A stretch of 45,139 nucleotides of DNA from Pseudomonadota bacterium (GTDB taxonomy: Bacteria > Pseudomonadota > Alphaproteobacteria > Acetobacterales > Acetobacteraceae). This document shows, in pieces, positions 9,308-17,467 of this stretch. Both the position numbers and the translations under genes were made by a program. The stretch is from contig JAJXWD010000021.1 of the NCBI GenBank assembly GCA_021781835.1, forward strand, positions 1 to 45,139. Reading direction: 5' to 3'. The first letter of the stretch is position 1. The number at the start of each line of letters is the position of its first letter. The notes under the pieces were generated by a model, which saw only the letters and a program-made list of their open reading frames with translations, had not been told where the DNA came from and ran no database searches.

Positions 9308-10407
9308 TTCTGCTCCGCTCCTGGCATATTTAGGAACAACCGCACGAGCGCCGCGTTGATATAATAATTGTTCCGCCCGGCTTGGTGTTTATCGACAAAC
9401 CCGGCCTCAGCCAGGGCATCAAGATATCTTGCCGCCGTCTGGCGGGATTTCAGGTTCAAATCCTTCTGCACATATTCAATGCGCGTGTAAGGATGGCGGA
9501 ACAAATTATTCAGCAAATCCTGGCTATAGAGTTTTGGCAGTGCCGCGCGCATCCGGTGTTTCACGCTGGCCATCTGGCTGCGTATGCCTTCCACCAGCGC
9601 TAGGGTGGTTTGCGCCGTCCGGGCCACGGCTTCGAGCATATAAAGCACCCATGCTTCCCACTCGCCCGTGTCGCGCACGGTTTGCAGCAAGCGGTAATAG
9701 TCAGACTTGGTGCGCGTGATGTGGCCTGAGAGGTACAAAATGGGAATATCCAACAGCCCCGTGCGGGTGAGGTAGAGGACATTGAGGATACGGCCGATGC
9801 GGCCGTTGCCATCCGGGAAGGGGTGGATGCTCTCAAACTGGTGATGGATGAGCGCCATTTTTATCAGCGGGTCGAGGGGGGAGGCGGTGTCGTCGTTCAC
9901 AAACCGCTCCAGCGCCGACATGTGCGCCAATATCTCCTGCGCATCCTGCGGGGGCACGAAAACGATATCGCCGCTGGCCTCGTTTTTGAGGGCGGTGCCC
10001 GGCGTGGCGCGAAAAGCATCATCACGGCGCTTGAGCAGGCGGAACATGTCGATCAGCGTGCCGTTGAGGATCAGTCCGTCCGTCTCCCGCAGGCGGGCAT
10101 AACCCAGGCGCAGCGCGTCGCGGTACAGGGCAACTTCCTTGGCCGCCGGCGATTGCGGGCCTTCGGGGAAGAGGTCGGCCTGGAACAATTCGTCCTGGGT
10201 GGTGACGATGTTTTCCACCTCGGAGGAGGCTTTGGCTTCCTGCAGGGCCAGCGTGTCGATGAGGATGCCCTGGTTGGGGATTGTGGCCGCGCGGCCTTTG
10301 AGCTCCGCCAGCGTGCGGTTGGCGGTGGCAAGTGCCTTCAACACCGGGATGGTTTCAAGGTCCACCGCCGGGGGGAGCGTGGGGATCGCGTAGGTTGGTT
10401 TTAACAT
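9304..10407 (-). CDS. Fic-family AMP-transferase with N-terminal inhibitory motif
   Basis: A 367-residue Fic protein that would transfer AMP (or another nucleotide moiety) from NTP to a protein target. The complete active-site motif HPFPDGNGRIGR is at residues 195-206, with catalytic His195. An N-terminal inhibitory helix SSEVENI at 61-67 fits the [S/T]xxxE[G/N] class II pattern, so the enzyme is probably autoinhibited. A winged-helix-like C-terminus (YVQKDLNLKSRQTAARYLDAL) suggests DNA binding or autoregulation. It sits between hsdM and hsdS, sharing an ATGA overlap with hsdS. Fic genes inside hsd operons are known from several bacteria, but their role there is not settled. Confidence 0.95.
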   Translation of the reverse strand: MLKPTYAIPTLPPAVDLETIPVLKALATANRTLAELKGRAATIPNQGILIDTLALQEAKASSEVENIVTTQDELFQADLFPEGPQSPAAKEVALYRDALRLGYARLRETDGLILNGTLIDMFRLLKRRDDAFRATPGTALKNEASGDIVFVPPQDAQEILAHMSALERFVNDDTASPLDPLIKMALIHHQFESIHPFPDGNGRIGRILNVLYLTRTGLLDIPILYLSGHITRTKSDYYRLLQTVRDTGEWEAWVLYMLEAVARTAQTTLALVEGIRSQMASVKHRMRAALPKLYSQDLLNNLFRHPYTRIEYVQKDLNLKSRQTAARYLDALAEAGFVDKHQAGRNNYYINAALVRLFLNMPGAEQK

Positions 10408-10414
10408 GAGGACT

Positions 10415-10490
10415 CGGACATGTTAAAAAAATCGCGTTTTATGAACATGTCGCGCGGACATGTCCACGAAAAGCGGGTTTTGCGAACATG
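10415..10490. repeat. Imperfect tandem repeat with ACATGT palindromes between hsdM and fic
   Basis: Two ~36-bp copies (10415-10449 and 10455-10490) share the frame CGGACATGT...CGxGTTTT..GAACATG. Copy two contains the perfect 10-bp palindrome GGACATGTCC at 10456-10465, and further ACATG half-sites occur at 10418, 10445 and 10486. The repeat fills nearly the whole 86-base gap between hsdM and fic. It could be an operator for the winged-helix tail of the Fic protein or an internal promoter region; no factor is known. Confidence 0.7.
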
Positions 10491-10493
10491 AGG

Positions 10494-12095
10494 TCATGCG
10501 GTGACCGCCTTTAACCGCGCCCGGATGGCGGCGGTAAGCTCATCAGCCTTGGCGAATTGCGCCTCCAGGGTGGCGTTAAGGGCCGCGAAGCGCTCGGTGA
10601 ACGGCACATCGTCCTCTTCTGCCTCCGCCGCTCCCACATAGCGGCCCGGGGTGAGCACATAGCCATGCCCCTCGATCTCCGCCCGGCTGGCGGCTTTGCA
10701 GAAGCCGGGGATGTCGGCGTATTCGCCCGCATCAGCCTCGCCGCGCCAAGCGTGATAGGTGCGCGAGATTTGCTCGATGTCGGCGTCTGAGAACTCCTTG
10801 CGCGTGCGGTCTACCATCGCGCCCAGCTTGCGTGCGTCGATGAACAGGATTTCGCCCCGGCGGTCGCGGAAGCGGCCGTTTTTCTTGTTGCGGCTCAAAA
10901 ACCAGAGGCAGGCGGGGATTTGGGTGGAATAGAAAAGCTGGCCGGGCAGGGCGATCATGCAATCGACCACGTCCGCCTCCACCATGGCGCGGCGGATGAT
11001 GTCTTCGCCGTTCTGGCCAGAGGACATGGAACCGTTGGCCAGCACCACGCCGGCCGTGCCATTGGGGGCGAGGTGATGGATGATGTGCTGCAGCCAGGCG
11101 TAGTTGGCGTTGCCCACCGGTGGGGCGCCGTATTGCCAGCGGGCGTCCTCGCGCAGGCGCTCGCCGCCCCAGACCGAGATGTTGAAGGGCGGGTTGGCGA
11201 GGATGAAGTCGAATTTCTTGTCGCGCCATTCGTCCTTGTGGAAGCTGCCCTCGTTGTTCCAGGCAATGCCGCTGGCGTCGATTCCGCGTACGGCGAGGTT
11301 CATCTTGGCCAGGCGCCAGGTGGTGTAGTTGCTCTCCTGGCCGTAGAGGGCGAGCTGGCCGATGCGGCCGCCATGCGCTTCCAGGAACCGCTCGGCCTGC
11401 ACGAACATACCACCCGAGCCGCAGCACGGGTCGTACACCCGGCCCTCGACGCCCCGTGCCGGATCGGGGAAGGGCTCCAGCATTTCCACCAGCACGCGCA
11501 CGACGGAGCGAGGGGTGTAGAACTCGCCGCCGCGCTTACCCTCGGAGCCGGCAAAGCCGCCCAGGAAATATTCATAAACCCGCCCCAGCAGGTCGCGCGC
11601 CTTGGCGCCCTCGACCCCCAGGGCGATGCCGGAGATGAGGTTGATGAGCTCGCCCAGCATCACCTTATCCAGCGCCGGGCGGTTATAGTCTTTGGGCAGC
11701 ACGCCTTTCAGCGTGGGGTTTTCGGCCTCGATGGCCGCCATAGCTTCATCAATAAGCTTGCCTATGGTGGGCTGCGGCGCGTTGGCCTCCAGATGCGACC
11801 AGCGGGCTTGCTTGGGGACCCAGAAGATGTTCTCGCCGATGTACTCGTCGCGGTCCTCGGCGCCGGCTGGGTCTTCGCACAGCAGGGTCTCGTGCCGGGC
11901 CTCGAAGGCCAGGGAGATATGGCGGAGAAAGATGAGGCCGAGGACGACGTGCTTGTAGTCGGAGGGCTCCAGATTCTTGCGCAGCTTATCGGCGGCGGCG
12001 AAGAGGTCGCGCTCAAGGGCCTGCTGACCTTCCGGGGCGGTGTTTGGCGCCGGTTTAATGGTTTCGTCCGATTTGCGCGGCCGCCCTCGTGCCAT
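10494..12095 (-). CDS. hsdM: Type I restriction-modification methyltransferase subunit (HsdM)
   Basis: N6-adenine methyltransferase subunit of 533 residues, required with HsdS for modification and with HsdR for restriction. An N-terminal helical HsdM_N domain ([26 protein letters not shown], described in outline) is followed by SAM-binding motif [11 protein letters not shown] at 222-231 and catalytic motif IV ANPPFN at 300-305. ATG 12095 is preferred to the in-frame TTG nine bases earlier, because GGAG lies at a workable distance only from the ATG. It is the first gene of the hsdM-fic-hsdS-abiJ-like-hsdR operon. About 95 bases separate it from the FtsH-like gene upstream on the same strand, so it may have its own promoter. 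Confidence 0.96.
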   Translation of the reverse strand: MARGRPRKSDETIKPAPNTAPEGQQALERDLFAAADKLRKNLEPSDYKHVVLGLIFLRHISLAFEARHETLLCEDPAGAEDRDEYIGENIFWVPKQARWSHLEANAPQPTIGKLIDEAMAAIEAENPTLKGVLPKDYNRPALDKVMLGELINLISGIALGVEGAKARDLLGRVYEYFLGGFAGSEGKRGGEFYTPRSVVRVLVEMLEPFPDPARGVEGRVYDPCCGSGGMFVQAERFLEAHGGRIGQLALYGQESNYTTWRLAKMNLAVRGIDASGIAWNNEGSFHKDEWRDKKFDFILANPPFNISVWGGERLREDARWQYGAPPVGNANYAWLQHIIHHLAPNGTAGVVLANGSMSSGQNGEDIIRRAMVEADVVDCMIALPGQLFYSTQIPACLWFLSRNKKNGRFRDRRGEILFIDARKLGAMVDRTRKEFSDADIEQISRTYHAWRGEADAGEYADIPGFCKAASRAEIEGHGYVLTPGRYVGAAEAEEDDVPFTERFAALNATLEAQFAKADELTAAIRARLKAVTA

Positions 12096-12189
12096 GGTGT
12101 CCAAGTCTCCGGTTGCACTGACTTATATGTGTTGGTTACCTTATCGATCGGTGATTGCAAGACTGGTAAGGCGGATAGAGGCGTTCAGG

Positions 12190-14193
12190 CTATGATGGTG
12201 CCAGCCCGCCTTTGATGATCTCCCCCACCTCCTCAGGGGTAAGAATCATCCGGTCCACCAATGCAGCCGCGAGTTTTTCCACCACGGGTTGATGCGCCAC
12301 AATGGTCGCCTTGGCGGCCTCGTACGCCTGGTCAAGGCGGTGGCGAACCGCCGCTTCGGTGCCGGGCCGGAGGGCCAGTTGCGTGTGGAGTTGCTCGGCG
12401 TTGTCCACATCACTCCAGATCAGCCCCGTGGAGCCGAGGCAATAGGACGCCTCCGCCATGGCGGCGAGCCGCGTTGCCTTGGCGAGGTCGCTATGCGCCG
12501 GGCCGCCGGCCCCGGCCGAGGGGGCACCGCAAATGATCTCCTCGGCGGCGCGGCCGGCGAGCGCGAGCATCAGCATATTGTCCACTTCCTTTGGCGTAAT
12601 TACACGTCTTGATGTGGCGCTGAGGGCTGTCTGCCCGCCATTGCCAATCATCAACGAGGGCGGCACGGCTGGATTTTGCAGCGTTGCGATCAGCGCGTGT
12701 CCGGCTTCATGCGCGGCGATGCGATGCAAATCCGCACGGTCATGCTCGGCCGCGTCGCCGACAATCTCGTGCATGACATCGTCAAATGTGATGTCCCGCC
12801 GCCTCTCGCGAGCGGTCCGCCGTGCCCTGCGCACCCAGGCCGCTACATCCGCCCCCGTATGCCCGATGGCCAATCCGGCCAGCCGCACGAGGTCGGCCTT
12901 GGGCAGCGCGTCATCGACGTAAACTGCGAAAATGCGCTCCAGGGCGGCAGTATCAGGAAGTCCAATTTGGATTTCCCGGTCCAAACGGCCAGATCGTTTT
13001 AAAGCCGGATCAATATTGCCTGGGTAATTCGTCGCACCAACGACGATCACCCCTTCGCGGGCCGCGGCGCCGTCCAATTCCTCCAGCAACATGTTGATAA
13101 TGCTGCGCCACCAATCGCCATGCTTGGAATCGCTTTCGCGGCTGCCAATGGTGTCGAGTTCGTCGAGGAAGATGATCGCGGGCGCGGCCTTGCGCGCTTC
13201 CAGGAAAACCGCCCTGGCGGCGCGCGTGACATCGCCAAGATGGCCCGAGCCCGTGCCCTGCCAGGCTGAATATGAGGTGGCAAAAAATGTCACGCCACAA
13301 TAGTCAGCGATTGTACGAGCGGCCAAGGTCTTGCCGACACCAGGCGGACCCCACATCAGAGCCCCGCGATCCATATCGGACCAGGCTAACCGTCCGGCCT
13401 TGTAGTCACAAATGTCAGCCGCCAGCGATTTTGCCCATTTGATCACCTCCGGCATGCCGTGCAGGTCATCCAGCCTGAGTTTTGCGCCTTGATTCGGCCG
13501 CCGCGCCGCAACGACCAACTTTGCCAGGCGGTGGACGAAATCATTCGCTGACTGTCCGCGCCTTACGGCCAGTTTCAACATATCGGGCTTGACGTCCGCC
13601 CAATTGATGTCCCGTCCAGCCTCGACCTGGTTGTCGCCGGTCGCCTCAACCAGCACGCGCTCCAGCCAGTCAGCGGTGGGATGTCTCAGTGCCAGGATAT
13701 GGTCAGCGGAATCCCGAATTGGTTTTGGGACCGCCAGATCGATATCGGCCGTGACAATGATAATTGTGCATCCCTCAGCGATTTCAATCGCAATTTCGTT
13801 CACGAGGGAATCCTGGGATTTTTCTTTTGAGCCCAGGCACTCAAATACACGATAGGGGCATTCATCAGTTCGCGCGCTCAGGCCCCGGAATTTCGGCAAC
13901 GGCTCCAGCCGACCAAACAGGGCGAACGGCGCGGCCTCCATGACGGGGCGTAGCCAATCCGCGCTCGGCGCCTCGACAATGATGACATCGCCATTTTCGA
14001 TTTTCGGGCCTGGCTGACCAGCTTGGAGCGCCGCATGGAACAGGGCGTCCGCAGCGACCAATGGAAGGTCGCGGGCAGGTTTGGCTGCGGGTGTTTCCGG
14101 TTCAGCCGCATCGCCGACTTGGTTGACCGGTTCGTTGTCGGGGGGATCATCTGAACTCCCGCCCGAAGTCGCGGGGCCTGGGATCTTAGCCAT
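12190..14193 (-). CDS. Soluble FtsH-like AAA+ ATPase / M41 zinc protease
   Basis: A 667-residue ATP-dependent protease. The AAA+ module has Walker A GPPGVGKT at 282-289, Walker B AIIFLDELD near 339-347, and arginine-finger segment KRSGRLDRE near 399-407. The M41 peptidase has HEAGH at 496-500 and a likely third zinc ligand Asp in GGPAHSDLAKAT near 569. Unlike housekeeping FtsH there is no N-terminal transmembrane pair. Instead, ~240 residues of a soluble domain of unknown family (ADWLRPVMEAAPFALFGRL, then EGCTIIIVTADIDLAVP) precede the ATPase, so it should act in the cytosol. ATG 14193 is supported by AAGGA upstream. It lies upstream of the R-M operon on the same strand. A role in defence, or in regulating the toxic neighbours by proteolysis, is inferred from context only. 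Confidence 0.88.
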   Translation of the reverse strand: MAKIPGPATSGGSSDDPPDNEPVNQVGDAAEPETPAAKPARDLPLVAADALFHAALQAGQPGPKIENGDVIIVEAPSADWLRPVMEAAPFALFGRLEPLPKFRGLSARTDECPYRVFECLGSKEKSQDSLVNEIAIEIAEGCTIIIVTADIDLAVPKPIRDSADHILALRHPTADWLERVLVEATGDNQVEAGRDINWADVKPDMLKLAVRRGQSANDFVHRLAKLVVAARRPNQGAKLRLDDLHGMPEVIKWAKSLAADICDYKAGRLAWSDMDRGALMWGPPGVGKTLAARTIADYCGVTFFATSYSAWQGTGSGHLGDVTRAARAVFLEARKAAPAIIFLDELDTIGSRESDSKHGDWWRSIINMLLEELDGAAAREGVIVVGATNYPGNIDPALKRSGRLDREIQIGLPDTAALERIFAVYVDDALPKADLVRLAGLAIGHTGADVAAWVRRARRTARERRRDITFDDVMHEIVGDAAEHDRADLHRIAAHEAGHALIATLQNPAVPPSLMIGNGGQTALSATSRRVITPKEVDNMLMLALAGRAAEEIICGAPSAGAGGPAHSDLAKATRLAAMAEASYCLGSTGLIWSDVDNAEQLHTQLALRPGTEAAVRHRLDQAYEAAKATIVAHQPVVEKLAAALVDRMILTPEEVGEIIKGGLAPS

Positions 14194-14255
14194 CGAAATG
14201 TTCCTTATATTAAATGTGGGACTGAGTTGTGCCCTTCTCGGAGCGTGCATTATCA

Positions 14256-14276
14256 GTATAATATACTATAAGTATA
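14256..14276. promoter_or_regulatory. Overlapping palindromes in the FtsH-like / RHH divergent promoter region
   Basis: GTATA-A-TATAC (14256-14266) overlaps TATACT-ATA-AGTATA (14262-14276), both perfect inverted repeats. Next to them is a run of TACAAA-type repeats (14276-14296). The site lies between the divergent FtsH-like gene (start 14193) and the ribbon-helix-helix gene (start 14389), where such a regulator would bind to control both. This is inferred from position and symmetry. Confidence 0.6.
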
Positions 14277-14388
14277 CAAATACAAAAGTACAAATATTAT
14301 TTAGTGGTATTCTGGAATCGTGGTCTTTTGCTAATCAGGCACCGTGAAATGGAGGCTGAGTGGCGTAACGGATGCGGACACAGATATA

Positions 14389-14640
14389 ATGACGACCGAA
14401 AAGCCAGTGGATTCAGTAGCTTCTACCACGGAGCAGCCATCTCGTGCCGGCAAGCGCTCTGTCGGCGGGCATTTTGAGCCTAAGGTCGCCCAGGCAATAC
14501 GAGTCCTGGCCGCACAAAAGGACACCACGGTTCAGGTGATACTCGCGCAAGCTCTGAATGATTTTTTCCAGAAAAACGGCCTAGAGCGTCTGGCCGATGA
14601 ACAACCGCTGCCCCGGGGTGCCGCAGCCCGGAAAAAATGA
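14389..14640 (+). CDS. Ribbon-helix-helix antitoxin-like regulator
   Basis: An 83-residue protein starting MTTEKPVDSVAS. An acidic/polar N-terminal tail is followed by GGHFEPKVAQAIRVLAAQKDTT (described, residues ~38-58) and VQVILAQALNDFFQKNG. This is the strand-helix-helix pattern of ParG/antitoxin-like RHH domains, with the GGHF strand start. Such proteins often partner ParA in plasmids; no ParA is seen here. I chose ATG 14389 for length typical of the family; an upstream in-frame ATG at 14344 would add 15 residues. It is divergent from the FtsH-like gene and shares the palindromic intergenic region with it, so it may repress both. Confidence 0.78.
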   Translation: MTTEKPVDSVASTTEQPSRAGKRSVGGHFEPKVAQAIRVLAAQKDTTVQVILAQALNDFFQKNGLERLADEQPLPRGAAARKK

Positions 14641-14665
14641 AACGCTTACCGCCGGCAGCCCGATG

Positions 14666-14884
14666 TCATGATGGCTTAGTGGTTTCGCCGGTCTCGCCTC
14701 TTTCTTTATCGGCTTTTGCCGCGAAGGCTTCCATGCCGAGTTTCATGAGCAGGCGGATGGCCTCCGACCTCGATGGAATCCGGGCGGAATAGCGGAAATT
14801 GTCCAGCTCTTCCAACTCGTTTGGCTCAAACAACATGTTGAGGCGGAAGGACTTTTTTTCCCTGCCTGATACGGGGCGGCTCAT
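14666..14884 (-). CDS. Small ribbon-helix-helix regulator
   Basis: A 72-residue protein beginning MSRPVSGREKKSFRLNMLF. The pattern SFRLNMLFEPNELEELDNF followed by RIPSRSEAIRLLMKLGMEAF is a clear MetJ/Arc/CopG-type RHH fold (strand, then two helices), with a charged C-terminal tail. ATG 14884-14882 is chosen because the longer open frame upstream reads through the palindromic promoter region and lacks protein-like composition. It is convergent with the other RHH gene, 25 bases away. A possible minus-strand promoter (TTGCGC, 17-base spacer, TATATT) lies upstream. It probably binds the palindrome at 14959-14975 and controls itself and the divergent small gene. Confidence 0.8.
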   Translation of the reverse strand: MSRPVSGREKKSFRLNMLFEPNELEELDNFRYSARIPSRSEAIRLLMKLGMEAFAAKADKERGETGETTKPS

Positions 14885-14907
14885 CCGAACGCAGTCCACA
14901 GATTTAT

Positions 14908-14975
14908 ATACATACAGAATATATAATATGCTTGACAGGCCAGCGCAAGTTTCATTACATACATACAGTATGTAT
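14908..14975. promoter_or_regulatory. Operator region: 17-bp palindrome plus repeated half-site
   Basis: ATACATAC-A-GTATGTAT at 14959-14975 is a perfect palindrome. Its left arm plus centre recurs as ATACATACAG at 14908-14917. The two copies are 51 bases apart and flank a TTGACA (14932-14937) that could be the -35 box of the rightward small gene. The region separates the RHH gene (minus) from the 58-codon gene (plus), a layout typical of an autoregulated antitoxin-like operator. Confidence 0.68.
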
Positions 14976-14995
14976 TTAATTAGCAGGAGCCCAAC

Positions 14996-15172
14996 ATGTA
15001 CCCGTCCAGACGCCGCCGGGGTAGCAGCGCGAAACATCCGGCTCGCAAGAGCAATTACCGTCGTACAACACAGAAGGATTGGGGGCAGTCCGTGGACAAG
15101 GCGCTCGAGGTCTTTGTCTGTTTTGGCCATATCGTGGCCGCAGTAACTCTGATCGTAGAACACCTGCTCTAA
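14996..15172 (+). CDS. 58-residue basic single-pass membrane protein (very short gene)
   Basis: A short open frame with strong start signals: AGGAG at 14985-14989 with six bases to ATG 14996, and a TTGACA box upstream. The product starts MYPSRRRRGSSAKHPARK (strongly basic) and ends with a hydrophobic stretch VFVCFGHIVAAVTLIVEHLL suited to one membrane span. The divergent neighbour is an RHH regulator whose likely operator overlaps this promoter. A small basic membrane peptide under an RHH repressor resembles a toxin-antitoxin or small membrane-effector arrangement, but no family is recognised. It could also be a chance frame. Confidence 0.5.
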   Translation: MYPSRRRRGSSAKHPARKSNYRRTTQKDWGQSVDKALEVFVCFGHIVAAVTLIVEHLL

Positions 15173-15447
15173 CCTGCGGGTCTTTATGCGGAAGCCAAGT
15201 CTAATTCTAAGTGGAGGAAATAGGGGGGGTACGCGGCAGGTTAGCTGAAAACAATCTAGCAGCCGCCACGGCTTCAATTTCTGCGGGAAAATGTGGAATT
15301 CGGCATTTGTCTACCCCGGCAGAATCGACTGGTACGCCGTGGCATGGGCACCCTGCCGAAAGATACTCCCGCTCATCGCCTTGTCCATTGTCTTGACCTC
15401 GTTCAATATCGACATGCGTTGGTAATGAGTAAGCAAAGGACACCAGA
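15173..15447. other. Gene-free spacer before the GmrSD-SIR2-HerA operon
   Basis: About 275 bases. Short open frames on both strands have neither start signals nor protein-like composition. I see no tRNA, clear terminator or insertion-sequence end. A promoter for the defence operon is expected here but I cannot place it with confidence. Confidence 0.5.
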
Positions 15448-15483
15448 ATGTTGTTTGATCGGACCATCCGGACCCCCCGCTAA
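15448..15483 (+). CDS. Possible 11-residue leader peptide coupled to the DUF262 gene
   Basis: ATG 15448 has AAAGGA seven bases upstream and encodes MLFDRTIRTPR before TAA at 15481-15483. That stop overlaps the DUF262 start in a TAATG arrangement. The DUF262 gene itself has no ribosome binding site of its own, so re-initiation after this mini-ORF is the likely way it is translated. Alternatively, the true DUF262 N-terminus begins here and a frameshift separates them. Confidence 0.4.
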   Translation: MLFDRTIRTPR

Positions 15484-17273
15484 TGCAGGCGAATAACCGC
15501 AACTTGCCCGAGTGGTTTTCCCGAATTGAGAGCGGTCAGCTCCGCCTTCCGCGCTTCCAACGGTTTGAGGCGTGGGGGGCGAGCGAGGTCGCCAACCTGC
15601 TTGAGGCGATGGTTCGCGAACTCCCGGCAGGTGCCGCGCTTATCCTTGAGGTGGGCGACCAAGAGAAGTTTATTAGCCGGATCATGTCCGGGGCGCCTAC
15701 ACCCCGGGAAAGGGTGACCGAGCACCTCCTAGATGGCCAGCAGAGGCTGACCGCGTTGTGGAAATCGCTCAATGATCTGTACGACGACCGTACTTACCTC
15801 GTCCGCTTTGAAGCTGACCCCGAGACCGGTAATCCCGTGCCTTGTGTTGATGGCCAAGCCCGATGGAGAAAGGAAAAGGACGACCGCCTGTTCCCCTTGT
15901 GGTGCAATGATCCTACCGAACTGAACCAGCGTGGGTACTTTCCCATACGCTTGGTCCGGCCCAATGCGTCGTTTAAGGAGATCCTTGACTGGTGCGGAGC
16001 GGCTGCAGCGGGTGATTCATCCGTTAAAGATGCGCTCCTCGGCAAGGTGACTGAAATGAAAGAGAAGGTTACCGCCTACAACGTTCCTTATCTTTCCCTG
16101 CCGGCGACCACCCGGAAAGAAGTAGCCCTTGATGTGTTCATCAAGCTAAATACTTCTTCCGTTCGGCTTACGGCCTTCGACATCGTGGTTGCTGAAGTCG
16201 AAGAGGCGACAGGGCAGTCACTGCATGATTTGATCAACAAGCTACACCAGCAAGCACCTGGCATCGACCGCTATGTGACCCCTGGGGAGTTACTTCTCCA
16301 GGTCGCCGCCCTCCGCGAAGACAAGCCTCCGACCCAAGCAAGCTTCCAGAGACTCGACCTGACGAAGCTAGTGGACGAGTGGAATGCTATCGCCAAAGGC
16401 ATTTCCTGGATGGTCTCTCTGTTGGAGGACGAGAAGGTTTTCGACGCGGCACGGCTGCCGACAGTCGCCATTCTCCCGGTACTCGGAGCGTTGCATGCGT
16501 ATATGCCGGAAGCGCTTGACGCCAGGGGAAATGCCAAGGCTCTTGTGAAGTCATATCTGTGGCGCTCCTTTTTCACGAGGCGCTACGAAAACACGGCGTC
16601 TACTCGTGCATTCCAGGACTTCCGTGGTCTGAGGGATACCCTTCGAGGGCTGAAGGCGGAATCCGCCCCTATCTTCAATGAGGTCGACTGGCCACTGCCG
16701 ACCGCGGACGAACTCTTCCGCGCGCGGTGGCCGAAGACTAAGGATATCCTTGGTCGTGCAATCCTAGCAGCTGCCCTGAAGGCTGGTGGGCGTGATTTCG
16801 CCGACGACGAGGCCGCTACAAAAGATCATTTGGCAAATCGTGAGTACCATCATCTTTTCCCCGCTTCGTTGTTGGCCGGGTCAGGTGGTCTCCCTGAAGG
16901 CGCCAGCTACAAGGCGCTTAACTGCGCGTTGGTGACGTGGCGGACTAACCGGAACATTTCGGCCAAGGAGCCTGTGGCGTACCTACGGGAACGGACAGAA
17001 GGGGCCAATCTGGGCAAGGAGACTGTCAAATCGAGGCTGAGGTCCCATCTCATTCCATTTGAAACCCTCAATGCAGGGGGGTGGGAAAACATCTCGGACG
17101 CTGTCGTCAAGGCGGAGCGAATCAGGTCGGATTTTGATGCCTTTCTGCGTAACAGGGCCTCTAGGCTACTGCCGGTTATCAAGACCCTCTGCAATGGTAA
17201 GGATGACGTCCTCGTGGCCTGGGACAACAGTCTCAATGCGTGCGCCGATGTGCTCGAACAGGTAGACAGCTGA
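15483..17273 (+). CDS. GmrSD-type DUF262/DUF1524-like restriction protein
   Basis: A 596-residue single-chain GmrSD-family protein. The N-terminal DUF262 (ParB/Srx-like) domain has the signature LPRFQRFEAW at 22-31 and DGQQRLTAL at 84-92. This is the nucleotide-binding site that in GmrSD uses NTP to license cleavage of modified DNA. The C-terminal part carries an HNH-like region, REYHHLFPASLL near 451-462, followed by NCALVTWRTNRNISAKEP, as in DUF1524 nucleases. It is the first gene of an operon with SIR2 and HerA; about 195 bases without a clear gene lie between it and the SIR2 gene. Whether it is a separate type IV enzyme or a third component of the SIR2-HerA system is open. Confidence 0.88.
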   Translation: MQANNRNLPEWFSRIESGQLRLPRFQRFEAWGASEVANLLEAMVRELPAGAALILEVGDQEKFISRIMSGAPTPRERVTEHLLDGQQRLTALWKSLNDLYDDRTYLVRFEADPETGNPVPCVDGQARWRKEKDDRLFPLWCNDPTELNQRGYFPIRLVRPNASFKEILDWCGAAAAGDSSVKDALLGKVTEMKEKVTAYNVPYLSLPATTRKEVALDVFIKLNTSSVRLTAFDIVVAEVEEATGQSLHDLINKLHQQAPGIDRYVTPGELLLQVAALREDKPPTQASFQRLDLTKLVDEWNAIAKGISWMVSLLEDEKVFDAARLPTVAILPVLGALHAYMPEALDARGNAKALVKSYLWRSFFTRRYENTASTRAFQDFRGLRDTLRGLKAESAPIFNEVDWPLPTADELFRARWPKTKDILGRAILAAALKAGGRDFADDEAATKDHLANREYHHLFPASLLAGSGGLPEGASYKALNCALVTWRTNRNISAKEPVAYLRERTEGANLGKETVKSRLRSHLIPFETLNAGGWENISDAVVKAERIRSDFDAFLRNRASRLLPVIKTLCNGKDDVLVAWDNSLNACADVLEQVDS

Positions 17274-17467
17274 AACAGATGTCGGTCGAACCGTTCGGAT
17301 TGAAGTTGTTGGCATCGTCAAAAGTGGAGTCGAGAAACCAGTCTAATTGAAACTAGGAAGTGCCCATTCTGTGTGTCACTGGGAGCCTATTTTCTCTCTT
17401 CGGAGCTCGCTGCTCAGCCAAAAAAACTTCATTCATCCAGACATTTTTAGCTATGAGGCACCTCCAT

